This document shows, piece after piece, positions 27,673 to 35,807 of a stretch of 64,000 nucleotides of DNA (its first letter is position 1; every line of letters starts with the position of its first letter). A program made the position numbers and the translations under genes. The notes beneath the pieces were generated by a model, which made no database searches, had not been told where the DNA came from, and saw only the letters and a program-made list of their open reading frames with translations. Source of the DNA: an uncultured Microscilla sp. (GTDB lineage: Bacteria; Bacteroidota; Bacteroidia; Cytophagales; Microscillaceae); the NCBI RefSeq assembly GCF_947493425.1, contig NZ_CANLRP010000015.1, forward strand, positions 16,122 through 80,121. Reading direction: 5' to 3'.

Positions 27673-27819
27673 CTATCGACGACGCGGTTTCGACGAGAGG
27701 TTTTGCTTTTTGTGCTTTTTGGGCATCCACGGACGACGATCGCGATAAGGGCGACATGACTCTAAAAATAGGGGTAATACAAAGATTAAAATGAGTATAT
27801 ATATTTTATTTTTTTTCAT
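27673..27819 (-). CDS. Small basic lipoprotein, copy 2
   Basis: ATG at 27819 gives 48 residues with a lipoprotein signal (LPLFLESC, Cys22) and a basic mature part (RPYRDRRPWMPKKHKKQNLSSKPRRR). A longer reading from 27861 adds a leader that would spoil the signal peptide. It resembles the neighbour at 27450-27638 in layout and composition but only loosely in sequence. Function unknown. Confidence 0.55.
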   Translation of the reverse strand: MKKNKIYILILIFVLPLFLESCRPYRDRRPWMPKKHKKQNLSSKPRRR

Positions 27820-27918
27820 TGCTTGTTGTTTTTTATTTTTCCTGTCCAACTTTATTCTCAAACGCTAATTTCTATATTTTGATAAACAAAGACTACATTT
27901 TTTTCAATTTGCTAAGGG

Positions 27919-28815
27919 TTACCTGACTATCTTGCTTGCCTTGCGGTAAAACTTCTTGAAGCCACGAAACTTTTGTGCCCACCAAAACCTTTCCAAATCT
28001 TTGTAACGCTTGGCTGGATCAATGTCTTGTTTCCAGCAAATTTTGGTGAGGCATTCGGGGCAAAACCATACAGGTTTCTTGTCTAGTTCCTGCAAGTGGT
28101 TGCTACCGCCCATGTTGCAATGATAGGCTATGCAATGATAAATACCCAACATGTGCCCGGTTTCGTGGGTGGCAGTTTTGAAAGTACGCAACAAGCATAA
28201 ATTATAGTTAGCAGTCAACGAAGGATCCCCGAAACGGCTCATTGACCACACACCTACTTTATCGCTAAGCGATGCTTGCCCAAAGACAAAGTTCCATTGG
28301 GGAGCAGGGTATAGGTCTTCGCTGGTAAAACCTATGACCAAAGCAGCATCTTTGGGAAAGTTTTTCTTGAGCACCTCAGACAACAAATAGGTAGACAAGA
28401 CTTGGGGCTGTTTGGTATGAGGGTTTTTGCGGCGAGCATGTGCTGGAATTTCTTGGGGGGAAATCAAAGGCAAAAACCTGACAGGCAACTGATAAAATAT
28501 GTTCAGGTATTTGCCAGTTAGCTGTAGTATTTCCTGTTGTTTGTCATTGAACTTGCCAATGGGTTGAATGTAAAAGATATTGGCGGTGTTTTTTTTGGTC
28601 TTTCGCGCCAAAACACTGTATTGTTTAAAGCTTTGCCCCGTCTCTTTATGTAAGGTAAGCCAATCACGGTAACCAGGTTTAGGTACTGGTACATGTAAGT
28701 AAGCAGTTTTGCGTATTTTTTCATATAGCACATTGTCACTATTGGTGAGCTGTCCATAAGCAGCTTGCGCTGCAAAAATTATGGTGATCAACAAGTTACT
28801 TATTTTTTTTACCAT
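27919..28815 (-). CDS. Secreted archaemetzincin-like metalloprotease
   Basis: The 298-residue protein has a signal peptide (MVKKISNLLITIIFAAQAAYG). From about residue 217 it carries HETGHMLGIYHCIAYHCNM, and 16 residues further on CPEC. This closely follows the archaemetzincin motif HExxHxxGx3Cx4CxM-x17-CxxC, which binds one catalytic and one structural zinc. Archaemetzincins in archaea and vertebrates lack signal peptides and are often shorter, so export and the ~100-residue N-terminal extension are notable. Substrates are unknown. ATG at 28815 is chosen because the signal peptide follows. Confidence 0.85.
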   Translation of the reverse strand: MVKKISNLLITIIFAAQAAYGQLTNSDNVLYEKIRKTAYLHVPVPKPGYRDWLTLHKETGQSFKQYSVLARKTKKNTANIFYIQPIGKFNDKQQEILQLTGKYLNIFYQLPVRFLPLISPQEIPAHARRKNPHTKQPQVLSTYLLSEVLKKNFPKDAALVIGFTSEDLYPAPQWNFVFGQASLSDKVGVWSMSRFGDPSLTANYNLCLLRTFKTATHETGHMLGIYHCIAYHCNMGGSNHLQELDKKPVWFCPECLTKICWKQDIDPAKRYKDLERFWWAQKFRGFKKFYRKASKIVR

Positions 28816-28964
28816 TATAAAAAAGTGTTTCTTTCTAAAGAAAGTGGTCAATATTAACTCTAATAACTTGAGTTTACAGTTTTTACCTCCTATTATTAGG
28901 CAATACTATTCGTCTAATGATAGGCCAAGTTTATAAAATAACAATTGGGTAAAAGTAAAATACG

Positions 28965-29378
28965 ATGAGTTACAAAATAAAAAAACCACTAGTTTTGAAA
29001 AACATCCTCTGGGCTGACTTTGTGGCAGGCTTTTCTACTGGTGTCATTGGACTTATATTTAGCCACCAACTTACCACTCTATTGGGTCTGCCTTATTTGT
29101 TTATTGTATGGGTGTCAGCAATTACGTTATTATATGCGCTCAACGCACTAGGGCTGGCTCTTATGAAAAGCACCATTGCTCGCTTGGTACTTGTATTGGT
29201 ATACGCCAATTGGCTTTGGACACTTATTAGTGTGGGCTTGCTTTACCTACACTTTGGCAATGCCTCTATGTTAGGTAAAGCATTTTTGATACTACAAATC
29301 ATAGTAGTGGGTGGACTTGCTTTTGCTGAGGGAAAACAGTTGACAAAAGTAAAGCATAAGGTTCTGAGTAATTATTAG
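28965..29378 (+). CDS. Small integral membrane protein of unknown function
   Basis: The 137-residue product has four predicted hydrophobic segments (about residues 15-35, 43-63, 70-90 and 103-122). No family is recognised. It is a single plus-strand gene divergent from the archaemetzincin gene, with no close partner on its right. Confidence 0.65.
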   Translation: MSYKIKKPLVLKNILWADFVAGFSTGVIGLIFSHQLTTLLGLPYLFIVWVSAITLLYALNALGLALMKSTIARLVLVLVYANWLWTLISVGLLYLHFGNASMLGKAFLILQIIVVGGLAFAEGKQLTKVKHKVLSNY

Positions 29379-29521
29379 CCCTGCAATGATTCCCCTTTTT
29401 AAGTTGGGCTGAGCAAGATACTTAAACCATTGGTAAAAAGTTTTGTAACAAAAAAACATTCTGGATATCAGGTACTTGGATATTTTTAGCTCTTCAAAAA
29501 CAGTTACCTGTAGCTTGTTGA

Positions 29522-29553
29522 GCGCCGATGCATCGGTATCTAAGGACCTGCGA
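29522..29553 (-). repeat. Dispersed short palindromic repeat, copy e (inverted)
   Basis: Read on the minus strand, GGTCCTTAGATACCGATGCA precedes TCGGCGC. It matches the family core in opposite orientation and lies just downstream of pfkA. Confidence 0.65.
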
Positions 29554-29592
29554 AATCCCGCTTGCGGGGCTACCTGTAACTCGCAACTTGAA

Positions 29593-30564
29593 TTATATGC
29601 TCAAAATTTTCACCATCCTTAGCAACTCTTGGTTGATAGGTTTTTTCTTGTTGATGGCTTCATCAAATGGTGTGTATACCAAGTGGTTATTTTGAATACC
29701 TGCCATGACCGAGGTCTTGCCCTTGAGTAAGCCCTCTACCGCACCCACACCTGTACGACTGGCAAGGATACGATCACTTGCAGTGGGTGATCCTCCTCGC
29801 TGAATATGCCCCAGAGTGGTTACTCGTATGTCTAGCCCTTCGGTAGCCGCCTGTACTTCAGCGGCAAGTTTAGTAGCATTGCCCATTACTTCTCCTTCGG
29901 CCACTAATACTATAGCAGAGGCTTTATGGTGCAGTTTTCCTTTACGTAAAGCATTGATAATGTCTTCGGTAGTATTGCTGTTTTCGGGCGATACTATAAT
30001 TTCGGCACCACCACCAATACCCGATTGTACTGCTATATAGCCTGAGTCGCGTCCCATCACCTCTATAAAAAAAACCCGGTTGTGTGAATCGGCTGTATCG
30101 CGTATTTTGTCAATGGCCTCCAGTGCCGTATTTACGGCAGTATCATAGCCAATGGTATAGTCAGTTCCATAGATGTCGTTATCGATGGTGCCAGGGCAAC
30201 CAATGATGGGCAACCCAAACTCTTCATGAAAGACTTTGGCAGCGGTAAAAGTACCGTCTCCTCCTATGGCTACCAGACCCTCGATGTCGAAGTGACGGAG
30301 TTGCTGGTAGGCTTTTTTTCGGCCTTCGTGGTTTTTGAACTCCTGGCTACGCGCCGATTTTAATATAGTGCCTCCTTTTTGAATGGTATTGCTCACTGCG
30401 CTTGATTCCATGCGATGTAATCGTCCGCGAATCATACCTTCGTAGCCTCTCATTACGCCAAAAACCTCTACATTGTGGTAGGTAGCAGAACGCACCACTG
30501 CTCGTATGCAGGCGTTCATACCTGGCGCATCTCCACCAGAGGTAAATACTGCAATTCTTTTCAT
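29593..30564 (-). CDS. pfkA: ATP-dependent 6-phosphofructokinase
   Basis: The 323-residue enzyme begins MKRIAVFTSGGDAPGMNACIRAV. It has GGDGT at 101-105 (the ATP-type, not PPi-type, phosphate loop), the catalytic TIDND with Asp128, and EVMGRDSG near 168-175. It phosphorylates fructose 6-phosphate to fructose 1,6-bisphosphate in glycolysis. Length agrees with bacterial PfkA. It is a lone gene on the minus strand. Confidence 0.96.
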   Translation of the reverse strand: MKRIAVFTSGGDAPGMNACIRAVVRSATYHNVEVFGVMRGYEGMIRGRLHRMESSAVSNTIQKGGTILKSARSQEFKNHEGRKKAYQQLRHFDIEGLVAIGGDGTFTAAKVFHEEFGLPIIGCPGTIDNDIYGTDYTIGYDTAVNTALEAIDKIRDTADSHNRVFFIEVMGRDSGYIAVQSGIGGGAEIIVSPENSNTTEDIINALRKGKLHHKASAIVLVAEGEVMGNATKLAAEVQAATEGLDIRVTTLGHIQRGGSPTASDRILASRTGVGAVEGLLKGKTSVMAGIQNNHLVYTPFDEAINKKKPINQELLRMVKILSI

Positions 30565-31339
30565 TGTCTAATTCAATAGGGTTTAAAAACTCGTGTGGAA
30601 TCTGATTTACTTAACCTCAAGACACTCTATCTTGATATAATACAATAGTGAAAGTGATTATCTAAAAATAACCTCTCTCTAACAATTTATACTAGGATTA
30701 AAGTGATTTTAGGATTTACAGGATTGATTAATGTTGGTATTCAGACAATTAGTCAAAATCCATCCTCAAAACCATTTTTGTTTAAGTTTAACTTTATACA
30801 CCACAACCTCTCATTAAAACACCTTTTATATAAGCAAATGCTATTTTTTTATGTGATAATTTGGGTTTATCTGTCAAACATTTATAAAAAACACAGATTT
30901 AAACCTTTATTCAAAATTTTCAAATAAAAAGTAACCCACTGATACCCCAATCATTTATGGGAACTGAAAGGTTTGTAGATCAAGCAGGGCACGAAAAACG
31001 GAGTTTAAGACTATAACTTCTAAATGCTCCATTACTAACACCAAATTTACTTTATATTTCATTAAAAACCCTATTACATTCAATATAGCATAATTATATG
31101 CAATATAGCAGCATAAATTTAATCTTATTTTTCCTAAAATTGTAACGTGGAAAATGGCTAAAACCATGGAGTTAACCTTCAGGAATGAGTAGCATCAAAA
31201 GATGGAGATTTTATACAATGATAAATGAGGAGAAGTAATTGATGTGTAGGTAGTAAAATGAAGGCAATCGCTGAGATAAGACATTACAACATCGTGTGTT
31301 TGTAATATATTTTAACCATAGTATATATTATAGTATCAG

Positions 31340-31374
31340 ATAGACAAGGTTCGTTGAGGCTTGTCTATTTTTTT
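31340..31374 (+). terminator. Intrinsic terminator with no assigned upstream gene
   Basis: ATAGACAAG (31340-31348) pairs with CTTGTCTAT (31360-31368) across 11 bases, and seven T follow. It points rightward, yet no plus-strand gene is recognised to its left, so a small RNA or short gene may end here. Confidence 0.7.
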
Positions 31375-31410
31375 ATGGTTGCCCAATGCACGCATGCACT
31401 GCGCAACCAT
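31375..31410. repeat. 36-base near-perfect palindrome
   Basis: ATGGTTGCCCAATGCAC is followed by GCATGCACTGCGCAACCAT, which folds back on itself with few mismatches. It sits between the orphan terminator and the end of the gene at 31434. Confidence 0.6.
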
Positions 31411-31433
31411 ATTTATATAGAATAATTCGTTCG

Positions 31434-32072
31434 TTAGTCTTTGTCACTCACATTGCCATACACTTCATAGCCTTCTACTTCGTCGGTGGCTACCTTTCGG
31501 TAAAGTGTATTGTCATATTCGTACAAGTCTTGCTCATCAATGGTTACCTGAGCTACATCGTTGGGCAAATCAGGCACTACAGCTCCAGCAGGTGGTGCGG
31601 CTACTTCATAAGCAGTTTGGTTGTTCTGATCGGTTACTTGAGTATAGTAGGTGCCTTGGTAATAGTAATAAGGACGTGAGCTAACCACCACGCGATGATA
31701 CCCCACTGGCAATGCCCTGATTCTTAATCCTCTTGGTGCAACCGCCACTACATAACCACCTGCAGGTGCTGGTCTGTAGTAACGTCCTCGGTAGAAGAAA
31801 AACCGATTGCGACGATGGTTGAACGTTAAATAGCCCACAGGCAATGTTCTAACAATGGCCCGGCGAGGACGCACCCGGTATACCAGCCTTGCTCTACGAA
31901 ATGTTGTCCGACGAATGATTCGTCGAGTTTGACGACGTTTAGCCCGATGTATTCTGTTGTTATGATGCCTTACTTTATGACGATGGCGGGGTGTGCGTCT
32001 TCTCTGAGCGTCTGCCTCTTGCACCCCAGTAGTAATAATAAATAAAGTGATGAGGAAAATAATCTTTTTCAT
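31434..32072 (-). CDS. Secreted DUF6515-like protein
   Basis: The 212-residue product has a signal peptide (LITLFIITTGVQEADAQ) followed by an Arg/His-rich stretch (RRRTPRHRHKVRHHNNRIHRAKRRQTRR). A repetitive beta-rich part follows with motifs such as LPVGYLTFNHRRNRFFFYRGRYYRPAPAGGYVVAVAPRG and LPVGYHRVVVSSRPYYYYQGTYY. It resembles Bacteroidota proteins of the DUF6515 type. Function is unknown; it is probably periplasmic or surface-exposed. Confidence 0.75.
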   Translation of the reverse strand: MKKIIFLITLFIITTGVQEADAQRRRTPRHRHKVRHHNNRIHRAKRRQTRRIIRRTTFRRARLVYRVRPRRAIVRTLPVGYLTFNHRRNRFFFYRGRYYRPAPAGGYVVAVAPRGLRIRALPVGYHRVVVSSRPYYYYQGTYYTQVTDQNNQTAYEVAAPPAGAVVPDLPNDVAQVTIDEQDLYEYDNTLYRKVATDEVEGYEVYGNVSDKD

Positions 32073-32169
32073 AAGTGATCTAAGTGTTTTGCTTGCTTAG
32101 ATGGTTTGAAAAAGTCAAGGTTTAATTGAGGGGGATTTTTTATAAAAATATTTAAAAAGAATGCTGCTA

Positions 32170-32285
32170 AGAACTTGTTTGAAATTAGCCGTTGGCAGAG
32201 TTTGCTCGGTTTACCTAATAGGTGCTGTACGCGATTTTTGTGCTCATCAGAAATCACGCTAAATACGAAAATTTAAACAAGCTCT
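32170..32285. repeat. 116-bp MITE-like element with imperfect terminal inverted repeats
   Basis: The left end AGAACTTGTTTGAAAT and the right end ATTTAAACAAGCTCT are imperfect inverted copies of one another (about 12 of 15 positions). The interior includes an inner TGATTTCTGATGAGCAC-like segment (on the minus strand) and codes for nothing convincing. A single copy is present here, so its mobile nature is inferred. Confidence 0.4.
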
Positions 32286-32291
32286 AAAGTA

Positions 32292-32322
32292 AAAAACGAG
32301 ACCCTAATAGAATCTCGTTTTT
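32292..32322 (-). terminator. Putative terminator of the YceI/beta-barrel transcript
   Basis: AAAAACGAGA (32292-32301) pairs with TCTCGTTTTT (32313-32322) across 11 bases, flanked by A and T runs. It lies about 210 bases past the YceI-like gene end, so assignment to that transcript is likely but not certain. Confidence 0.65.
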
Positions 32323-32530
32323 CTTTCCTAACCACAAAGCTTATTAAATATCTTTGGTTAATATATATTCAAACCAAAGACCAAAAATGAATATAGTTAG
32401 AAATAAACTTTTAACTCTCTGACTATCAATTAAATAATTTTATATATTTTTACTTTTCACGAACAACTTTGATTATTAGAATAGCTATTTTTTAAACGAT
32501 ATATCGCATCAGAAACGTTATTTCGTCAAT

Positions 32531-33088
32531 TCATTTCTTTTTCAACTCCGATTGTATATTTACCTTAATCTCGTTGGCTATTTTGCCTGCCACTACTTTA
32601 GGTATTTTAATTCCGTGATCCGCTGGTTTTACTATAAACTGAGCCTTAAAATTAGCCAATCCATTTTTTACAATAATGGTAGCGGGTACCGTACGGTCTT
32701 TTTTTACCCCGTGTATGTCCAGTTTTCCTTTTGCTTTTACTTGGTAAGTCCCTTCTTTGGTCAAATCATAATTGCCATCAAGCTGTCCTCTGAAAACTGC
32801 GTTGGGGTACTTGTTACTTTCCATATAGTTTTCGTTAAAGTGGGTTTGCTGTAGTCTTCGCTTAAATTTAAATGCTTGAATGGGCACACGTATCAGAAAC
32901 TTATTTTTGCCAGTAATTACTACACCTTGGCTGCTGGCATTTACTGCCTTGATGGTTTCTACAGGAGTTTCAGACTCAAACGTGATTTTTGACTTCTGTA
33001 AAAAAAAGCGGTCTTGTGCCTTCAGTACGCCTACACCCCACACCAGCACTAAAGCCAGCGTAAGGAAAATACAATTAGTTTTTTTCAT
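32531..33088 (-). CDS. YceI-family periplasmic protein
   Basis: The 185-residue product begins with a signal peptide (MKKTNCIFLTLALVLVWGVGVLKAQ) and shows the YceI-like pattern: FFLQKSKITFESETPVETIKAVN, MESNKYPNAVFRGQLDG, YQVKAKGKLDIHGVKKDRTVPA and DHGIKIPKVVAGKIANEIKV. YceI proteins are lipocalin-like binders of isoprenoid lipids or amphiphiles in the periplasm. The ORF could begin at 33220, but that reading overlaps the upstream gene and buries the signal peptide. It lies 55 bases downstream of the beta-barrel gene, probably in one operon. Confidence 0.85.
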   Translation of the reverse strand: MKKTNCIFLTLALVLVWGVGVLKAQDRFFLQKSKITFESETPVETIKAVNASSQGVVITGKNKFLIRVPIQAFKFKRRLQQTHFNENYMESNKYPNAVFRGQLDGNYDLTKEGTYQVKAKGKLDIHGVKKDRTVPATIIVKNGLANFKAQFIVKPADHGIKIPKVVAGKIANEIKVNIQSELKKK

Positions 33089-33143
33089 TGGTATAAAATT
33101 TTGCTGTTGTTTTTTTAAGTTAGTCTTGTAGTATAGGGTAAAA

Positions 33144-34046
33144 CTACAGAGAAAATACCCGGCTAATATTAAAGCCAAAGTGAATCCCTCCTTTTTCCCA
33201 TAATTCGGTGGTTTCAGCAATAAAACCTTTTTCTATCATAGAGAGGGAGTTGGTGAGGTGCAACGAAAATACATGCCCCCCGGTTTCTATGTCAAACCCT
33301 ACAGAAAAAGAGTCTTGGAAATTGTCAAAGCGCGCCCTTTTCAATTCGTCAGAAGGTGGATTTCTTACTACATACTCGGCGTTCAACGCCAATCGTTTGT
33401 TCAGCTTAAAGCGCCCACCAAACCCCAGTGCCCAAAGGTTGTTCAAATCGTTGGGGGTTTCTACCAGATTGCGGTGGATAAAGGTGGGGGCAATCAACAA
33501 TGACAGCTTATCGCTGAACTTACGCCCCAAGATGAGTTGATGCACAAACGACATACGTTGGGCAGTGGTTCGTTGTAACCCTGGAGGGTCTTCTTGCCCA
33601 TTGAGTACCGCGCTACTCATAAACAATAACGACACAGGCATTGAGCGTTTACCTTTAGATTGACGTAAAATTTTGGCTTTAGCAAAAAAATCATAATCTT
33701 TAGAGGCGCTACTTCTGCCTGCACCAATCATGAGGTGTTCGCTTAAACCATATTCTAACGCCAGTCGGATAGAGGCGTTGTCTAAACCCCATAAGTTTAC
33801 TCCGCCAGAGTTGAGCGTGCCAAATCGGTGAGAAATTCTAAAAACAAGATCGCGCGGGGCAACAGTTTCGGTTGACTGTAAGTTTACTACTCTAATGTCT
33901 TTGAAAGCCCCTGTTACGAACTGGGTTTTAGCCTGGGTATTTTCATCCAGTATATTGTCCAGGTCTTGTGCCTGCACAGTAGCGCCAGTGACTATCAGAG
34001 CAATAAACAAGTGGTAAACAAAATTTCGCAAGTATGGTTTTTTCAT
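33144..34046 (-). CDS. DUF5777-like outer-membrane beta-barrel protein
   Basis: The 300-residue product has a signal peptide (HLFIALIVTGATVQAQ) followed by alternating beta strands (LVFRISHRFGTLNSGGVNLWGLDNASIRLALEYGLSEHLMIGAGRSSASKDYDFFAKAKIL) of a barrel typical of the Bacteroidota DUF5777 family. These proteins are often beside YceI-like or electron-transfer genes, and a YceI-like gene follows here. Its own ligand or role is unknown. Confidence 0.8.
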   Translation of the reverse strand: MKKPYLRNFVYHLFIALIVTGATVQAQDLDNILDENTQAKTQFVTGAFKDIRVVNLQSTETVAPRDLVFRISHRFGTLNSGGVNLWGLDNASIRLALEYGLSEHLMIGAGRSSASKDYDFFAKAKILRQSKGKRSMPVSLLFMSSAVLNGQEDPPGLQRTTAQRMSFVHQLILGRKFSDKLSLLIAPTFIHRNLVETPNDLNNLWALGFGGRFKLNKRLALNAEYVVRNPPSDELKRARFDNFQDSFSVGFDIETGGHVFSLHLTNSLSMIEKGFIAETTELWEKGGIHFGFNISRVFSL

Positions 34047-34252
34047 AAAAATGGTAATAAAGGGTTTGTTTAAAGTAGTTTTACTTCTTAGTATAAAATG
34101 TATGAGTATTTTTGCTTATGACAGCCGTTACATTTGCCAACATTACAGCAAATGTAAAATAAAGGTTGCTTTGTTAAATAATTTATTTTGATGCAATACT
34201 TTTTTAAAAAATTCAGCTAAATTTTAGTTTTTTTCTAAAACAATCATGACTG

Positions 34253-35068
34253 ATGATATACCATCGCATAGCCATTTTTATCTTATGTAGTTGCTGGGCA
34301 GCACAACTTTGGGCACAAACAATTGTGCAACAGGAAGCTATATTAGATACCGCACAACAAACCATCACTATTCCTTACCTCATCGAAGATACTGGAACAC
34401 CTGTTGCCAATGGCGCCCACCAATACCAATTACAACTATACTATACCCAAAACCAGGGGGTTTCTTATGTAGGGCCTTTAACGCACACCAATGGTCATGT
34501 AGGCAAAGGAATATTGCCAGGACAAAAAAAAATAGTATGGCATTACGCCAAAGATACCCTTCCCTTTACAGGTAGAAATGTACAATTTAGAATATCGGGC
34601 AGTTATCAATCCAGCGTATTGGGGCTGGGTAAAGGTAATGCTGCTTTTTACTCTTTATTATTGCCTGGGTTGGGGCGTAAAAAAGTATACCAACCTGCTT
34701 CTATTCATCGCAAACTTTGGTTTGTGCCTGCCGTGCTTACGTATGGGCTCATTGCCACAGGGATAGTAGCAAAGGTGGCATCAACCAACACCTACAACCA
34801 GTACCAACAGGCCACTACAGCAAGTAGTGCTGAAGACTTATTTAATACAGCCAACCAACAGCAACGTATTTTTGTGGGGGCATTGTTGGCTGCTGGGGTA
34901 GTTTGGCTGGGCGATATGGTGTGGGTGGCAATAAAAGGCAACCAGAACCGTAAAAAACAACAACGATTGATCAAAAAAAACCAGCAAATGGATCAAAATT
35001 TTGGCATTATCACCTCTTATGATTTTAACAACCGTCAGCCCACGCTTGGGGTCAAAGTAAAGTTTTAG
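34253..35068 (+). CDS. Exported protein of unknown function, first gene of a three-gene envelope operon
   Basis: The 271-residue product has a signal peptide (IAIFILCSCWAAQLWAQ). A beta-rich N-terminal domain follows (residues 25-115), of the kind with GVSYVGPLTHTNGHVGKGILPGQKKIVWHYAKD. Two or three hydrophobic segments lie near 125-220, and the tail is KKQQRLIKKNQQMDQNFGIITSYDF. No family name can be given with confidence. It is followed after 3 bases by a FN3-like lipoprotein and then by an OmpA-family protein, so it likely acts in the same envelope assembly. Confidence 0.7.
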   Translation: MIYHRIAIFILCSCWAAQLWAQTIVQQEAILDTAQQTITIPYLIEDTGTPVANGAHQYQLQLYYTQNQGVSYVGPLTHTNGHVGKGILPGQKKIVWHYAKDTLPFTGRNVQFRISGSYQSSVLGLGKGNAAFYSLLLPGLGRKKVYQPASIHRKLWFVPAVLTYGLIATGIVAKVASTNTYNQYQQATTASSAEDLFNTANQQQRIFVGALLAAGVVWLGDMVWVAIKGNQNRKKQQRLIKKNQQMDQNFGIITSYDFNNRQPTLGVKVKF

Positions 35069-35071
35069 CAT

Positions 35072-35803
35072 ATGTATAAAACACAAAGAATATACTGGAC
35101 TGGTTACTTACTGATGAGCCTGTGGTGGCTTGGCTCATGCCAGGTGTTCGACTTATCTCGTCAGGTAATCATCAATACAGGAGAAGTTTCTCAGATTAGT
35201 TTCGAAGAAGCCTTGGCAACGGGTAATCTGGTAGACCTACCCGAAGACAAAAGAAATCAAGTGGTACGTTTTGGACATTGTTGGGATTCAGTGCCTGCCC
35301 CTACTATTGCCCAAAACTTAAACAAACGCACGAATCTTGATTCATTAGTGGCTTTTGTGAGCCAGATCACTTCGCTACAACCCAATACTACCTACTATGT
35401 GCGAACTTATATAGAGTTTAGCAATGGTGAGGTAGTATACGGCAATGAGTTGAGTTTTACCACGCTTACGCTGGAAGAGTTTTTAGGCTTGATTGTGCGT
35501 ATGAACAATGTAGATAATGTGACCAGCACTTCGGCACAAGTCAACGCAACGTTAGGGGTAATAGTATCACGCAACCCCGAACAAGTCATCGAGTATGGGT
35601 TTTGCTGGTCAGATTCTAATGTGCAACCCACCGTTGCCGACCAGGCTATAAACCTGGGAAATCCTACTGAAGCAGGGGCATTCAGTACTACTTTAACGGG
35701 CTTACTGCCTGACACCGAGTATTTTGTACGAGCTTATGCCAAGGGTGATAATGGCAACATTGCCTACAGTTTTGATGTGACTACTTTTACTACCAAACGT
35801 TGA
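35072..35803 (+). CDS. Lipoprotein with two fibronectin type III-like repeats
   Basis: The 243-residue product has a lipoprotein signal (LGSC, Cys23). Two repeats follow, each with a GFCW/GHCW strand and LQPNTTYYVRTYIEFSNGEVVYGNELSFTT or LLPDTEYFVRAYAKGDNGNIAYSFDVTTFTT. These are FN3-like domains of the kind common in Bacteroidota surface proteins. The gene starts 3 bases after the preceding stop and ends 4 bases before the OmpA-family gene, which shows tight operon packing. Confidence 0.85.
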   Translation: MYKTQRIYWTGYLLMSLWWLGSCQVFDLSRQVIINTGEVSQISFEEALATGNLVDLPEDKRNQVVRFGHCWDSVPAPTIAQNLNKRTNLDSLVAFVSQITSLQPNTTYYVRTYIEFSNGEVVYGNELSFTTLTLEEFLGLIVRMNNVDNVTSTSAQVNATLGVIVSRNPEQVIEYGFCWSDSNVQPTVADQAINLGNPTEAGAFSTTLTGLLPDTEYFVRAYAKGDNGNIAYSFDVTTFTTKR

Positions 35804-35807
35804 TCAA

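Larger units (their letters stand above)
30565..31433. other. AT-rich intergenic region with an orphan plus-strand terminator
   Basis: The first ~750 bases hold no convincing ORF; short frames at 30703-30927 and 30955-31167 are AT-rich chance frames. A terminator on the plus strand at 31340-31374 and a 36-base palindrome after it are listed separately. Confidence 0.5.

Noticed and set aside
30703..30927. A 74-codon plus-strand frame upstream of the orphan terminator
   Set aside because: It is Phe/Ile/Lys-rich as expected for chance frames in AT-rich DNA, with no family similarity; a small RNA remains possible.
32069..32257. A 62-codon minus-strand frame after the DUF6515-like gene
   Set aside because: It lies inside the MITE-like element and has no family similarity.
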